Shown in pieces: positions 41,789-50,073 of a stretch of DNA of 64,000 bases. The first letter of the stretch is position 1, and the number at the start of each line of letters is the position of its first letter. The translations under genes were made by a program, and so were the position numbers. Where the stretch lies: assembly GCA_014240065.1 (NCBI GenBank), contig JAAZXR010000004.1:33900-97899 (forward strand), given 5' to 3'. This stretch comes from Myxococcales bacterium (GTDB lineage: Bacteria > Myxococcota_A > Polyangia > Nannocystales > Nannocystaceae). The notes beneath the pieces are model-generated. The model ran no database searches and was not told the DNA's origin. It worked only from the letters and a program-made list of their open reading frames with translations.

Positions 41789-42433
41789 CTAGTTCGGCGC
41801 GGTCGTCTTGTCGACGACGCCAAACTCCAGCGTCGGCGCCGCGGAAGCCTTGAGGCTCCGGAGCACCTGCTCCGCGACGATCTCTGGCGGCACCGGCAGG
41901 CGGCCTTCGGCGTCCAGGGCCGTTTGAAATCCAAGCCCATGGATCATCGAGAGGACGCTCGCGGCGGCGTGCCGCGCGTCGACGGTGGCGAAGATTCCCT
42001 CGCGGATTCCTCGCTCGATCACGTCGCGGTACAGCGAGGTCAGCGTGAGCATGGCCCGCTCGAGCTTGCCGCGGAAGGCTTCATCTTGGGTCGACATGGA
42101 CACGAGCAGATTGAACAAGCGGGTCTCGTTGGGCTCGTCTTCCAACGTCTTCAAATGCGCGACGACGAGCCGACCAAGCGTGCGGTCGGCGGGTCGGTCG
42201 GACGCCGGGACAAACGCCCATCGGTCGCGAAGCCGCTGCAAGTGATTCTCAAGAATATCGTGGAACAGCTGGTCCTTCGCGCGATAATGAAAGTAGACGC
42301 CGCCCTTGCTGAGCCCGGCCTCTTTCGCGATATCGAGCAGCCGAGTCGCCTCGTAGCCATTTTTCACGAAGCAGCGCGTGGCCGCGGCCCTGATCTCCCT
42401 CTTCCGTTGTTCCTCATTGCGTTGTCTTGTCAT
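41789..42433 (-). CDS. TetR/AcrR family transcriptional regulator
   Basis: 214 residues from ATG 42433; GGAG lies about 12 bases upstream, and the longer frame to 42514 adds residues unlike a TetR leader. The helix-turn-helix is at about 12-58 (IRAAATRCFVKNGYEATRLLDIAKEAGLSKGGVYFHY, in part). The C-terminal helical ligand domain is about 75-200 and ends in a charged tail. The 226 bases upstream hold repeated TAGAYACC motifs that could be its operator. The nearest effector gene is the MMPL/RND transporter 227 bases upstream on the same strand, so the regulator may control export of lipids or drugs, an inference. Confidence 0.92.
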   Translation of the reverse strand: MTRQRNEEQRKREIRAAATRCFVKNGYEATRLLDIAKEAGLSKGGVYFHYRAKDQLFHDILENHLQRLRDRWAFVPASDRPADRTLGRLVVAHLKTLEDEPNETRLFNLLVSMSTQDEAFRGKLERAMLTLTSLYRDVIERGIREGIFATVDARHAAASVLSMIHGLGFQTALDAEGRLPVPPEIVAEQVLRSLKASAAPTLEFGVVDKTTAPN

Positions 42434-42514
42434 CTCAAAACTCCGTTTATCGCTATTTGAGCCGCCTCCAATGGCGTCTCTCCAACCTCCATAGTTCCGC
42501 ACAGCCGACCACAC

Positions 42515-42652
42515 GTGTCTACCGGTTTGCGCATTTTCGCTCTGAACGCCGTCTAGATACCTTTTCAGCGGGTTAACGCGGGCGAGATCTCACGAACAGG
42601 CAGTATTCGGCCCTTGAGCCGCACTGAAGTTCTCAAAAGTAGACACCTTTTC
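42515..42652 (-). promoter_or_regulatory. Candidate TetR operator region with repeated TAGAYACC motif
   Basis: Two direct copies of TAGA(T/C)ACCTTTTC lie at 42554-42566 and 42640-42652. GTGTCTAC at 42515-42522 is the exact inverse of GTAGACAC at 42639-42646. The motif is confined to the region between the RND gene and tetR. Autoregulation is the obvious reading. Confidence 0.45.
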
Positions 42653-42659
42653 GGACCGC

Positions 42660-45398
42660 TCAGCGGGCTCGCCGGAGCCAAACGAGCAGCGCGGGGAGAG
42701 CGAAAACACTCGTCAAGAGGCAGGCCCCCGTCCCGAGCACCATGACGATGCCCAACGAGCGCATGCCGCCGTGGTCCGGAATGATGAGCCCCGCGAAACC
42801 GATCATGGTCGTGACCGTCGCGACGACCACAGCGCCCCCGGTCCCTTCGAGCAGCTCGGGCAAACTCGCGCATGCCTCCGACGAGCTCGCCGCGCTCTGC
42901 CGACACCGATGCATGATGTGCACCCCCGCGTCGATACCGATGCCGAGCAGCAAGGGCAGCACGACGATGTTCGCGAGGTTGAGGGCGACATCGAACACGA
43001 CCATGCAGCCGACCATCAACCCCCAGCCCAAGACCACAGGGACCATGGCGAGCGCCGCGTCCTTCACGCTGCGAAAGTCGAACAGCAAAACGAGGAACAC
43101 CAACACGCCGGCCAGCAGGGCCGCTTGCCGAAAATCCTGCTGCACCATCTGCGTGTGCACGTGCATGTTGATGGCCTGCCCCGAGGCGCGGGCGTCCACG
43201 GAGCGCACCGCGTCTGCGAAGTCTTCGGCGGGACCTGGCTCCCAAATCGGGTCTTGCGGCGTGACGAAAATCGCGACCGCCTCGCTGCCGTCGCGCGCCG
43301 CGTGCCGTCGCCGAAACATCAAGGGGAGATCCGCGGACGCGTAGGCGCCCCGCTCGGCGACCTTCGCCGCGGTCGTCCACGCGCGCCCGAGGAGGTTCGC
43401 GAGCCGCTGCTCAAGATCGGCCAGCGGGACGCCTCCATCCGCGGGCAACGCCGCCGCAGCCGCCGCGACGCGCAAGAACGCCGTCTTGCACCGCTCCGCA
43501 GCCCCGGTGTCGCGGTTCCCTTGCTCGATGGCGAAGACCACCTCATCGAGGATATCGGCCACCGCTCTCGCCGCCGCCTCGAGCTCCTTGGAGGTCCGGT
43601 TCGAACGCGCGGCCAAGCGCTCGAAGTCGGGGAGCGGGCCGGCCTTTTCGAGGCCATCACGGAGCCGCTGCAGGCGGTCGTCTTCAGCCAAGTCGGGGAG
43701 GATATCGCTCGCGGACACAACCTCCCCGATGGGCGCGAGATCGCGTAGCGCCGCGGCCTTGCGGCGCGCGTCTTCGATGTCATCGGCCCCCAAGAACGCG
43801 ATCACCGGGCTCAAGCCCCCGTCGCGCTCGAGCAGATCGAGCGCGCGGGCGCTCTCCTCTTGCTCGGGCATGAAGTCGAGGTAACGGGCGTTGAAGCGCG
43901 CCATGGGAAGCGACAAAGCCCCCGCGACCGCCCCGACCACCGCGATCACAACGATCAGCCGAGGCGCGCGACGGACGAGGCCTGGGAGCATTCGAACGCC
44001 AGGGATCCGCGGCGGGGTGACCTGCGGAAACCACTCGCCGCTCGCCAACACCGGCAGCAAGAGCAGCGTGCACCCGAGCACCACGAACAGGCCGATGGAG
44101 GTCAGCAGCCCCAGCTCTGCGTAGGCCGTGAAGCGAGCGCTCGCCACGGTCAAAAATGCGAGAGAGGTCGTGATCGCGCCCGTCAGGATTCCGGGCCCCG
44201 CGCAGATCAACGCCCCGCGCATGGCCGCCGCGCGAGCGCCCGGGTTGTCACGTAATTCTTCATGGTATCGCGCTGTCAGGTGCACTGCGAAGTCGATGCC
44301 TAGGCCGAGGAGCACTGCGAACAGACCGCTCGTCACAGCGTTGAGGTGACCGATCACCAGGTAGGCCACGCCCAGCGCGATCCCCATGCTCACGCCGAGC
44401 GGCACGAGCGTCACCACCGACTGTCGGAGCGACCGAAACGCGAACGTGAGCATCAAGAACACGCCCAACGCCGTCGCCACCCCCGACTCGATCAACCCGC
44501 GCCCGACGAGCCGATGCTCGTCGGCGGTCAACATGGGGAGGCCGGTGAGCTCCACCGTCAACGCTTCGTGGGGGTGGGCCGCGAGGACCGTGTCGCGAAC
44601 CTCCGTGGCCGCGGCGGCGACGGGCGCGTAGTCGGACACCTCCGAACCTGCGAAGACCGGGAACAGCGCGATCACGTGGATCGGGCTTCGCCGCCCCACC
44701 AAGTAGCCGGCGTCGTCGATGCCTTTAAGGTCGGTCCACGCGTCCTCGTCGTCGGCGCCTCCCGCGAACTGAGAGAACCCCGCCGTCGCATCCCACGCCC
44801 CCTCGTCCCCGAGCTCTCCCGCGAGGAGGTTCGCGGCGAGCTCAAGGCGGTGGAGCCCCTCGTCGACCTCCTTCGCGTCGACCTCCGCGCCCGTGTCATC
44901 GTCGAGGCTCGACTCCAACCGCGACTCCACAGCGCGGAGCATGCTCGGGATGCCACCTTCGAGGGTCGCGCCAAGCTCCCCGGGCGCGCCGAAGACCGAC
45001 GCGACCTCCCCGAGCGCGTCGGGCTCGAACAACATCAGCGATTCGGCGCTCTGCTTGCCGTCGATCTTCGCCAGCACGCGCCCCGCGAACCGCGGCGCGG
45101 CCTCATACCCGTCGCGGAGCAGGTCGACCATCGCCCGGCGCTGGGTCTCGTCCCCGCCAGACACCACCACGACCAGGCCGTCCGGCACCCCGAAGCGGCC
45201 GAAGAATTCGTCGAGTCGCTGCTGCTCTGGATCGTCCGCCCGAACCATCGAATAGCGCGACGTCTTGATCTTCAGCAGGGATCCCAACCACAGCCCGATG
45301 ACCAGCAAGACGACGAGCGTCCCGACTACGATCCAGGGGTGGCGCGCGCTGAAATCACCGATCCCTCCGAAGAGCCGTGTTCGCAGTCGTCGAGGCAT
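42660..45398 (-). CDS. MMPL/RND-superfamily transporter
   Basis: 912 residues. Two homologous halves: membrane segment 1 about 22-42 (IVVGTLVVLLVIGLWLG), a periplasmic domain about 45-290, five or six segments about 300-480 with FAVLLGLGIDFAVHLTARYHEE and TSLAFLTVASARFTAYAELG. A second periplasmic domain is about 510-735, then segments about 745-910 with LLLGIGIDAGVHIMHRCRQS and TTMIGFAGLIIPDHGGM. The GIDxxVH motifs in each half carry the proton-relay Asp. This layout is that of MmpL/HpnN-type lipid exporters. No membrane-fusion or outer-membrane factor gene is near. It follows the HU-like gene by 9 bases. Confidence 0.9.
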   Translation of the reverse strand: MPRRLRTRLFGGIGDFSARHPWIVVGTLVVLLVIGLWLGSLLKIKTSRYSMVRADDPEQQRLDEFFGRFGVPDGLVVVVSGGDETQRRAMVDLLRDGYEAAPRFAGRVLAKIDGKQSAESLMLFEPDALGEVASVFGAPGELGATLEGGIPSMLRAVESRLESSLDDDTGAEVDAKEVDEGLHRLELAANLLAGELGDEGAWDATAGFSQFAGGADDEDAWTDLKGIDDAGYLVGRRSPIHVIALFPVFAGSEVSDYAPVAAAATEVRDTVLAAHPHEALTVELTGLPMLTADEHRLVGRGLIESGVATALGVFLMLTFAFRSLRQSVVTLVPLGVSMGIALGVAYLVIGHLNAVTSGLFAVLLGLGIDFAVHLTARYHEELRDNPGARAAAMRGALICAGPGILTGAITTSLAFLTVASARFTAYAELGLLTSIGLFVVLGCTLLLLPVLASGEWFPQVTPPRIPGVRMLPGLVRRAPRLIVVIAVVGAVAGALSLPMARFNARYLDFMPEQEESARALDLLERDGGLSPVIAFLGADDIEDARRKAAALRDLAPIGEVVSASDILPDLAEDDRLQRLRDGLEKAGPLPDFERLAARSNRTSKELEAAARAVADILDEVVFAIEQGNRDTGAAERCKTAFLRVAAAAAALPADGGVPLADLEQRLANLLGRAWTTAAKVAERGAYASADLPLMFRRRHAARDGSEAVAIFVTPQDPIWEPGPAEDFADAVRSVDARASGQAINMHVHTQMVQQDFRQAALLAGVLVFLVLLFDFRSVKDAALAMVPVVLGWGLMVGCMVVFDVALNLANIVVLPLLLGIGIDAGVHIMHRCRQSAASSSEACASLPELLEGTGGAVVVATVTTMIGFAGLIIPDHGGMRSLGIVMVLGTGACLLTSVFALPALLVWLRRAR

Positions 45399-45407
45399 GA
45401 ACCCCGC

Positions 45408-45914
45408 CTACCGCTTCGCGACCTTCGCCGCCTTCGCGCGCCGAGCGGAGGTCTTCGACGCGCGCTCACGCTTCGACCGGTCCTCTGCCTCTTTCAACTC
45501 CGCGGACAACAACCGCCTCGGGGCCGGCAAGCGATCGCCCGCCTTCCCGCGAGTTGATTTTGACCCGGCGGACTTGCTCGTCGCCTTCGCGGCGGTTTTT
45601 CTCTTGGTCTCGTTCATCGACTTTCGGAGCCCCGCTGCCGGCTTAAAGTCGAGGGTGTAGAACGCCTCAATCTCAATCGGCTCCAAGGTCCGAGGGTTGA
45701 CGCCGCGACGAGCGCTGCGGCGTTTCTTTGTGAGCGTGCCGAACCCGGGGAAGGTGAACCGCGGGTGGCTCGCGCGCGTGACCTTCGCCTTCTCGAAGTA
45801 CTGCGCGAGCTCGCAGAAGGTCAGGTCCACGATCTCTGCGATGCACTTCTTCGTGATATCCGGAGGGAGATCCTTCGAGCGGGAGATCTTCTCAATGAGC
45901 TCAGCCTTGGTCAT
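45408..45914 (-). CDS. HU-family DNA-binding protein with basic histone-H1-like tail
   Basis: 168 residues from ATG 45914; TTG 45923 would add three residues. The HU/IHF domain covers about 1-95: TKAELIEKISRSKDLPPDI, FPGFGTLTKKRRSARRGVNPRT (in part), IEAFYTLDFKPAAGLR, with a slightly unusual HPRF turn and the conserved FxGFG-like core. The last 70 residues are Lys/Arg/Ala/Ser-rich (KTAAKATSKSAGSKSTRGK), like eukaryotic H1 and the tails of some myxobacterial HU proteins. It should bend or compact DNA. The MMPL transporter gene starts 9 bases after the stop, an odd pairing. No ribosome-binding site is evident. Confidence 0.92.
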   Translation of the reverse strand: MTKAELIEKISRSKDLPPDITKKCIAEIVDLTFCELAQYFEKAKVTRASHPRFTFPGFGTLTKKRRSARRGVNPRTLEPIEIEAFYTLDFKPAAGLRKSMNETKRKTAAKATSKSAGSKSTRGKAGDRLPAPRRLLSAELKEAEDRSKRERASKTSARRAKAAKVAKR

Positions 45915-46069
45915 GATTGGCAACGACGGGGAGCGATTCCAACGAGGCGTTCCTGGTGAACGCGAAACCCCGGACCGCTAGGGTATGGAGTCGCCTCGCG
46001 AACGTCAACAGCGAGGAGCCCGCGAATTTGACACGCTCGACCGTTCGATGGGGGCGAGCACCAAACCAC

Positions 46070-46975
46070 CTAGGCGGGACCGTTCGCGCCGAACACTTCG
46101 GCAACCGCGCGCCGAAGTTCTTCGATCACTTTCTCATTTTCGGGCTTGCCAATCTCACCGGTATCTGGTCCCCGGTCTTGACGGAGGACGTAGGCCGGGT
46201 GATAGAGCACGCACACCGGTCGCTCCCCAGTGTCGCGTGGATCACGGTAACTGTGCAAGCGGCCCATGGCCTGGTTCATTCGAACGGGCCGACCGAGGAG
46301 TGCGCTCGCCGCGAACCGACCAAGCGCGACCAACAACGCGGGACGCACGGCCCTGATTTGGGCCCGTAAAAACTTTGAACACGCCATCACCTCCGGTCCG
46401 AACGGATCCCGATTATTGGGCGGGCGACACTTGAGCACATTCGCGATGAACACCCCGCGACGCTCGAGCCCAACCGCCTCAATCCACGAGTTCAGGCGCT
46501 GCCCGGCCGCTCCCACAAAAGGTCGCCCGGTGTTGTCCTCCTCGGCGCCGGGCGCCTCGCCCACGATCATGATGCGCGCGCGCGCGCTCCCCTCCCCGAA
46601 GACGATGTTGCGCCGCGTCTCGCACAGCGGACACCGTCGACAAGCACCGATGACTCTCTGCTGGAGATGGATCAATTTCTGGGCTGGCGTCCAAGATGCG
46701 GGATCCGCGGTCTGCTGCCTGGACCCACCGGGCGCGGCGGCCACCGCGCCAGCCGCCAGCTGTTCTTGGGGCCGACCTGCCGAGGTGAACGCGCGCTCCG
46801 AGCCCGGCGCGGTCGCGCCCGGTGAGCTGCGCGGGTTCGCTCCTGAGCCACCTCCCGAGCGCGGCGCGGGTGCGTCAAGGTATCGCACACCGCCGAAGCG
46901 CTCGAGGTGCTCAAGGTGAGCCGCGAGGTCCGCAGCGAGCGCTCCCACGCTGTCATCACGGGGCTCCTTGCTCAC
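46070..46975 (-). CDS. Uracil-DNA glycosylase, family 4
   Basis: 301 residues from GTG 46975, overlapping the coaBC stop by 4 bases (GTGA). The first 105 residues are a low-complexity Gly/Ala/Pro linker not seen in most family members. The catalytic domain is about 110-300: CRRCPLCETRRNIVFGEG (two iron-sulfur cysteines), IMIVGEAPGAEEDNTGRPFVG (in part), VLKCRPPNNRDPFGPEVMAC (third and fourth cysteine region), and the HPAYVLRQ motif. Family 4 enzymes remove uracil and carry a 4Fe-4S cluster. Translational coupling with coaBC is unusual but seen in related bacteria. Confidence 0.93.
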   Translation of the reverse strand: MSKEPRDDSVGALAADLAAHLEHLERFGGVRYLDAPAPRSGGGSGANPRSSPGATAPGSERAFTSAGRPQEQLAAGAVAAAPGGSRQQTADPASWTPAQKLIHLQQRVIGACRRCPLCETRRNIVFGEGSARARIMIVGEAPGAEEDNTGRPFVGAAGQRLNSWIEAVGLERRGVFIANVLKCRPPNNRDPFGPEVMACSKFLRAQIRAVRPALLVALGRFAASALLGRPVRMNQAMGRLHSYRDPRDTGERPVCVLYHPAYVLRQDRGPDTGEIGKPENEKVIEELRRAVAEVFGANGPA

Positions 46976-48255
46976 GACCTCGAGCCTATCACTCCGTGCT
47001 CATCGAGCCGATCTAAAAGCCACGCCGCGAGCGCCCGCTTCGGCATCGCCGCGGGTGACGCGACGGCCTGAACCGCGTCGCCTTCGCCGCGCACCAACAA
47101 CACGCCTTCGTTGGTCTCGCTCTCAAAGCCCACCCCTGGACGCCCGACCTCGTTGGCGAAGAGCGCGTCGGCGCCCTTGCGGCGCAATTTCTCCTCGCCG
47201 AGCGAGCGCAGGGTCGCCGCCGAGGTTTGATCGCCAGTCAGCGTCTGGGCGGCGAAGCCGAGCGACGGCACGCGCGACCCATGACGCTCGATCAAGGCGC
47301 CAAGAAGGTCGCGCTCTCGCGCCCACTCCATCGCCCGAAGATCGGACAGCATCGATGACTTCGGCCGCTTCTCCATGAGCGGCGCCTCAACGTGCACGTC
47401 GCTCACCGCCGCGACCATCGCCAGGAGATCGACGGGGTGAGCCGAGAGCGTCGCGTCGAGCGCCCCGTACATCTCGGCGGCGGTCTTGACGTCGACGCGT
47501 CTCACACCGGGCGGCGTGGGCTGCGCGACCGGCCCCGCCACCAGCGTGACCTCGGCACCTCGTCGCGCCGCCGCCCGGGCCAGCGCGAAGCCCATCGCGC
47601 CGGTGGATCCGTTGCTGATGAATCGAACGGGGTCGAGATAGGTTCGGGTCGGGCCGGCCGACACGACCACCCGCTGACCTCGCATGACGCCCTCGCCCGC
47701 CGACAGTCGGGCCAGCGCGGCGCTCGCGAGCTCGGGGACGTCGGTCATGGCCCCCACGCCCGTCCAGCCGCAGGCCAGCGCTCCCGTCGCCGGCCCCACG
47801 GTCTCGTGCCCGTAGCTCGCGAGCCGATCCAGGTTGGCTTGGGTCGCGGGGTGCTCCCACATATTGGTGTTCATGGCGGGCGCCCACATCACCGGCGCGC
47901 GCGTGGCGAGCAACACCGTGCTCGCCAGATCGTCGGCGGCTCCCGCCGCGGTTCGGGCCATCAAGTTCGCCGTCCCGGGCGCGACGAGGACGAGGTCAGG
48001 CCAGTCTGCCAGCTCGATATGTCCAACCGATCCCTCCTCTGTCGGATCGAGGAGGCTCGAGCGGACAGGGCGACCGCTCACTGTAGCCAGGGATAGTTCA
48101 GTCACGAACGCGGCTGCGGACCTCGTCATCACCACCTGAACCTGCGCGCCACCGCCACGAAGCGCCCGCACGAGCGCCGGGGCCTTGTACGCGGCGATCC
48201 CTCCGCCCACGACCAAGAGAATTCTGCGTTCGCCGGCGGCGCCCGCTGCGTTCAC
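46972..48255 (-). CDS. coaBC: Phosphopantothenoylcysteine decarboxylase/synthase
   Basis: 427 residues from GTG 48255, overlapping the ribBX stop. CoaC half: LLVVGGGIAAYKAPALVRAL (FMN), HIELADWPDLVLVAPGTANLMA (in part), PAMNTNMWEHPA with the PXMNXXMW motif, and GALACGWTGVG with the catalytic Cys in the flap. CoaB half from about 185: VVVSAGPTRTYLDPVRFISN, STGAMGFALARAA, KTAAEMYGAL and a KRP-lysine loop (EAPLMEKRPKSSML). It converts 4'-phosphopantothenate to 4'-phosphopantetheine for coenzyme A. Coupled at both ends in ribBX-coaBC-udg. Confidence 0.97.
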   Translation of the reverse strand: MNAAGAAGERRILLVVGGGIAAYKAPALVRALRGGGAQVQVVMTRSAAAFVTELSLATVSGRPVRSSLLDPTEEGSVGHIELADWPDLVLVAPGTANLMARTAAGAADDLASTVLLATRAPVMWAPAMNTNMWEHPATQANLDRLASYGHETVGPATGALACGWTGVGAMTDVPELASAALARLSAGEGVMRGQRVVVSAGPTRTYLDPVRFISNGSTGAMGFALARAAARRGAEVTLVAGPVAQPTPPGVRRVDVKTAAEMYGALDATLSAHPVDLLAMVAAVSDVHVEAPLMEKRPKSSMLSDLRAMEWARERDLLGALIERHGSRVPSLGFAAQTLTGDQTSAATLRSLGEEKLRRKGADALFANEVGRPGVGFESETNEGVLLVRGEGDAVQAVASPAAMPKRALAAWLLDRLDEHGVIGSRS

Positions 48256-49409
48256 CCGACCTCCAAGGGCGTGCTCCCGGCCACGTCGATCCCGAACCCA
48301 GCGAGCCCAATGATCTTGCGCGGGTTGTTCGTCATGACGTTGATGCTGCTCACCCCAACGAATCGTAGCACTTGAGCGCCCAGCCCGAACTCGCGGAACC
48401 CGGACTCGCGCGGTTTGAGGCCGCCTGCACCCTGTCCTGCGGTGGCGCGAAGCGCTGTCGCCCCGCTGAACTCCGCCCCCAAGACGTACATGAACAGCCC
48501 CCGTCCGCGCGCTTCGATCTGTCGGATCGCGGCGCTCATCCGAGTCGCGGAGTCGTCCGCGGGATCGCCGAACACATCGCCGAGGACCTGCGCCCGCTGG
48601 GCCCGCATGAGCACGGGGTCCTCCCCCGAGCCGACGTCTCCTTTTTGGAGCACCACGTACCGCGCGGCCGGTTCGACGGTCGCCTCAAACACGTGCATCG
48701 TCCATCCCGCGCCCTCTTCGATCCCGAGATGTACGGAGTGAAAAGGCGTCGACGAGACCTCTCGGACGAGCAGCTCCTTCCCGAGGCGATACTCGATGAG
48801 GTCGGCGATGGTGAGGATCTTGAGGCCGTGCGTCCTCGAGAAGCTGTCGAGATCGTCGCGGCGAGCCATCTGACCGTCGTCCCGCATGATCTCGCAGATC
48901 ACAGCGGCCGGTCGCAGCCCCGCCAGCCGCGCGATGTCGACGGAGCCTTCCGTGTGCCCCGAGCGAACCAGCACCCCGCCCGGCTGGGCCCGCAGCGGGA
49001 ACACGTGCCCGGGCGTCACGATGTCTGCCGCGTCGCAAGCTTCATCTCGCGCGACCTCGATGGTCCGCGCCCGATCGTGCGCAGAGATCCCGGTGGTCAC
49101 CCCAGTGCGCGCCTCGATCGACACGGTGAAGGCCGTCCCCATATGGCCGGGGTCTCGCGGCACCATCATCGGCAGCCCGAGCGACGCCACTCGCGACGCG
49201 GTGAGTGACAAGCAGATCAACCCCCGCCCCTCCTTGGACATAAAGTTCACCGCGTCGGCGTCGCAAGCGTCGGCGGCGATCACGAGGTCTCCCTCGTTCT
49301 CGCGGTCCTCGTCGTCCACCATCACGATCATCCTCCCCTCGCGAATTTCGTCGATGCACGCCTCGACATGAGCGAAAGTTGCGGAACGATCTGTTTGCGG
49401 GTTCATCAT
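48252..49409 (-). CDS. DHBP synthase with GTP-cyclohydrolase-II-like domain lacking zinc site (RibBX type)
   Basis: 385 residues from ATG 49409, with GAGG 6 bases upstream. The N-terminal DHBP synthase half is intact: MVDDEDRENEGDLVIAA, FMSKEGRGLICL, SAHDRARTIEVA, GHVFPLRAQPGGVLVRSGHTE (in part), CEIMRDDG. It makes the 4-carbon unit of riboflavin. The C-terminal half (about 210-385) has the RibA fold landmarks but lacks the cysteines of the zinc motif: where RibA has GDVFGSxRCDCG this protein has LGDVFGDPADDSATRM. The GRGxxxYLRQEGRG loop is GRGLFMYVLGAEFSG. GTP cyclohydrolase activity is therefore very unlikely. Such fusions are described as RibBX. A functional ribA must lie elsewhere. Confidence 0.9.
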   Translation of the reverse strand: MMNPQTDRSATFAHVEACIDEIREGRMIVMVDDEDRENEGDLVIAADACDADAVNFMSKEGRGLICLSLTASRVASLGLPMMVPRDPGHMGTAFTVSIEARTGVTTGISAHDRARTIEVARDEACDAADIVTPGHVFPLRAQPGGVLVRSGHTEGSVDIARLAGLRPAAVICEIMRDDGQMARRDDLDSFSRTHGLKILTIADLIEYRLGKELLVREVSSTPFHSVHLGIEEGAGWTMHVFEATVEPAARYVVLQKGDVGSGEDPVLMRAQRAQVLGDVFGDPADDSATRMSAAIRQIEARGRGLFMYVLGAEFSGATALRATAGQGAGGLKPRESGFREFGLGAQVLRFVGVSSINVMTNNPRKIIGLAGFGIDVAGSTPLEVG

Positions 49410-49439
49410 TGTGTCCTCATTCCCTGATCTCATCAGACT

Positions 49440-50060
49440 TCAATCGCTGTCAGGATCCCTCGGCCCCACCTCCGCGTAGTCGAGGATGCGCGCGACATAG
49501 CGAGCCAGCTGGTCCACCTCGATATTCACGGCGTCGCCCACCGCGCGCGCGCCCAGCGTCGTGACCTCCAAGGTGTGAGGGATGACGCCGATCATAAAGC
49601 GCGCGCCTTCAACCCGGTTGATCGTCAGGCTTACGCCGTCGACGCACACCGATCCTTTGGTCGCGATGAACGGCGCCAAGGAGGCCGGCACCTCAAACCA
49701 CATCTCGCGCGCGTCTCCCCGCGAATCAACGGAGGCCAGGGTGCCGACACCGTCCACATGCCCGCTGACGAGGTGCCCCCCGATCGCGTCCCCCACCCGG
49801 AGCGAGGGCTCAAGATTCACCCGATCTCCGGGCGCCAGCGACCCCAACGTGGTGAGCTCGAGCGTCTCGAACGCCGCCTCCACAGTGAAGGTGTCGCCCT
49901 CGCGCGAGGTGACTGTGAGACACACCCCGCTCGTACACACGCTCGCGCCAACGGCGAGATCCGCGTCCCTCAATGTGGACGCGATCACGAAGGTCTTCTG
50001 CTGCGCACCAGCGTCGATGCGCGCCACGCTCCCCGTCGAATGTACGAGCCCTGTGAACAC
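49440..50060 (-). CDS. ribE: Riboflavin synthase, alpha subunit
   Basis: 206 residues from GTG 50060, 13 bases after ribD; the frame continues upstream over ribD but the family always starts MFTGL(V/I), which is VFTGLV here. Two lumazine-binding repeats: FTGLVHSTGSVARID to about 95, with GASVCTSGVCLTVT and the SGHVDGVG loop at the start of the second, then KGSVCVDGVSLTINRVE and FMIGVIPHTLEVTTLG. It dismutates two 6,7-dimethyl-8-ribityllumazine molecules to riboflavin. Its substrate would need ribH, which is not in this cluster. Confidence 0.96.
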   Translation of the reverse strand: MFTGLVHSTGSVARIDAGAQQKTFVIASTLRDADLAVGASVCTSGVCLTVTSREGDTFTVEAAFETLELTTLGSLAPGDRVNLEPSLRVGDAIGGHLVSGHVDGVGTLASVDSRGDAREMWFEVPASLAPFIATKGSVCVDGVSLTINRVEGARFMIGVIPHTLEVTTLGARAVGDAVNIEVDQLARYVARILDYAEVGPRDPDSD

Positions 50061-50073
50061 CGAGCGGGGTATA

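Noticed and set aside
44346..45557. 403-residue plus-strand frame over the RND and HU genes
   Set aside because: Antisense to two supported genes with no start signal or domain.
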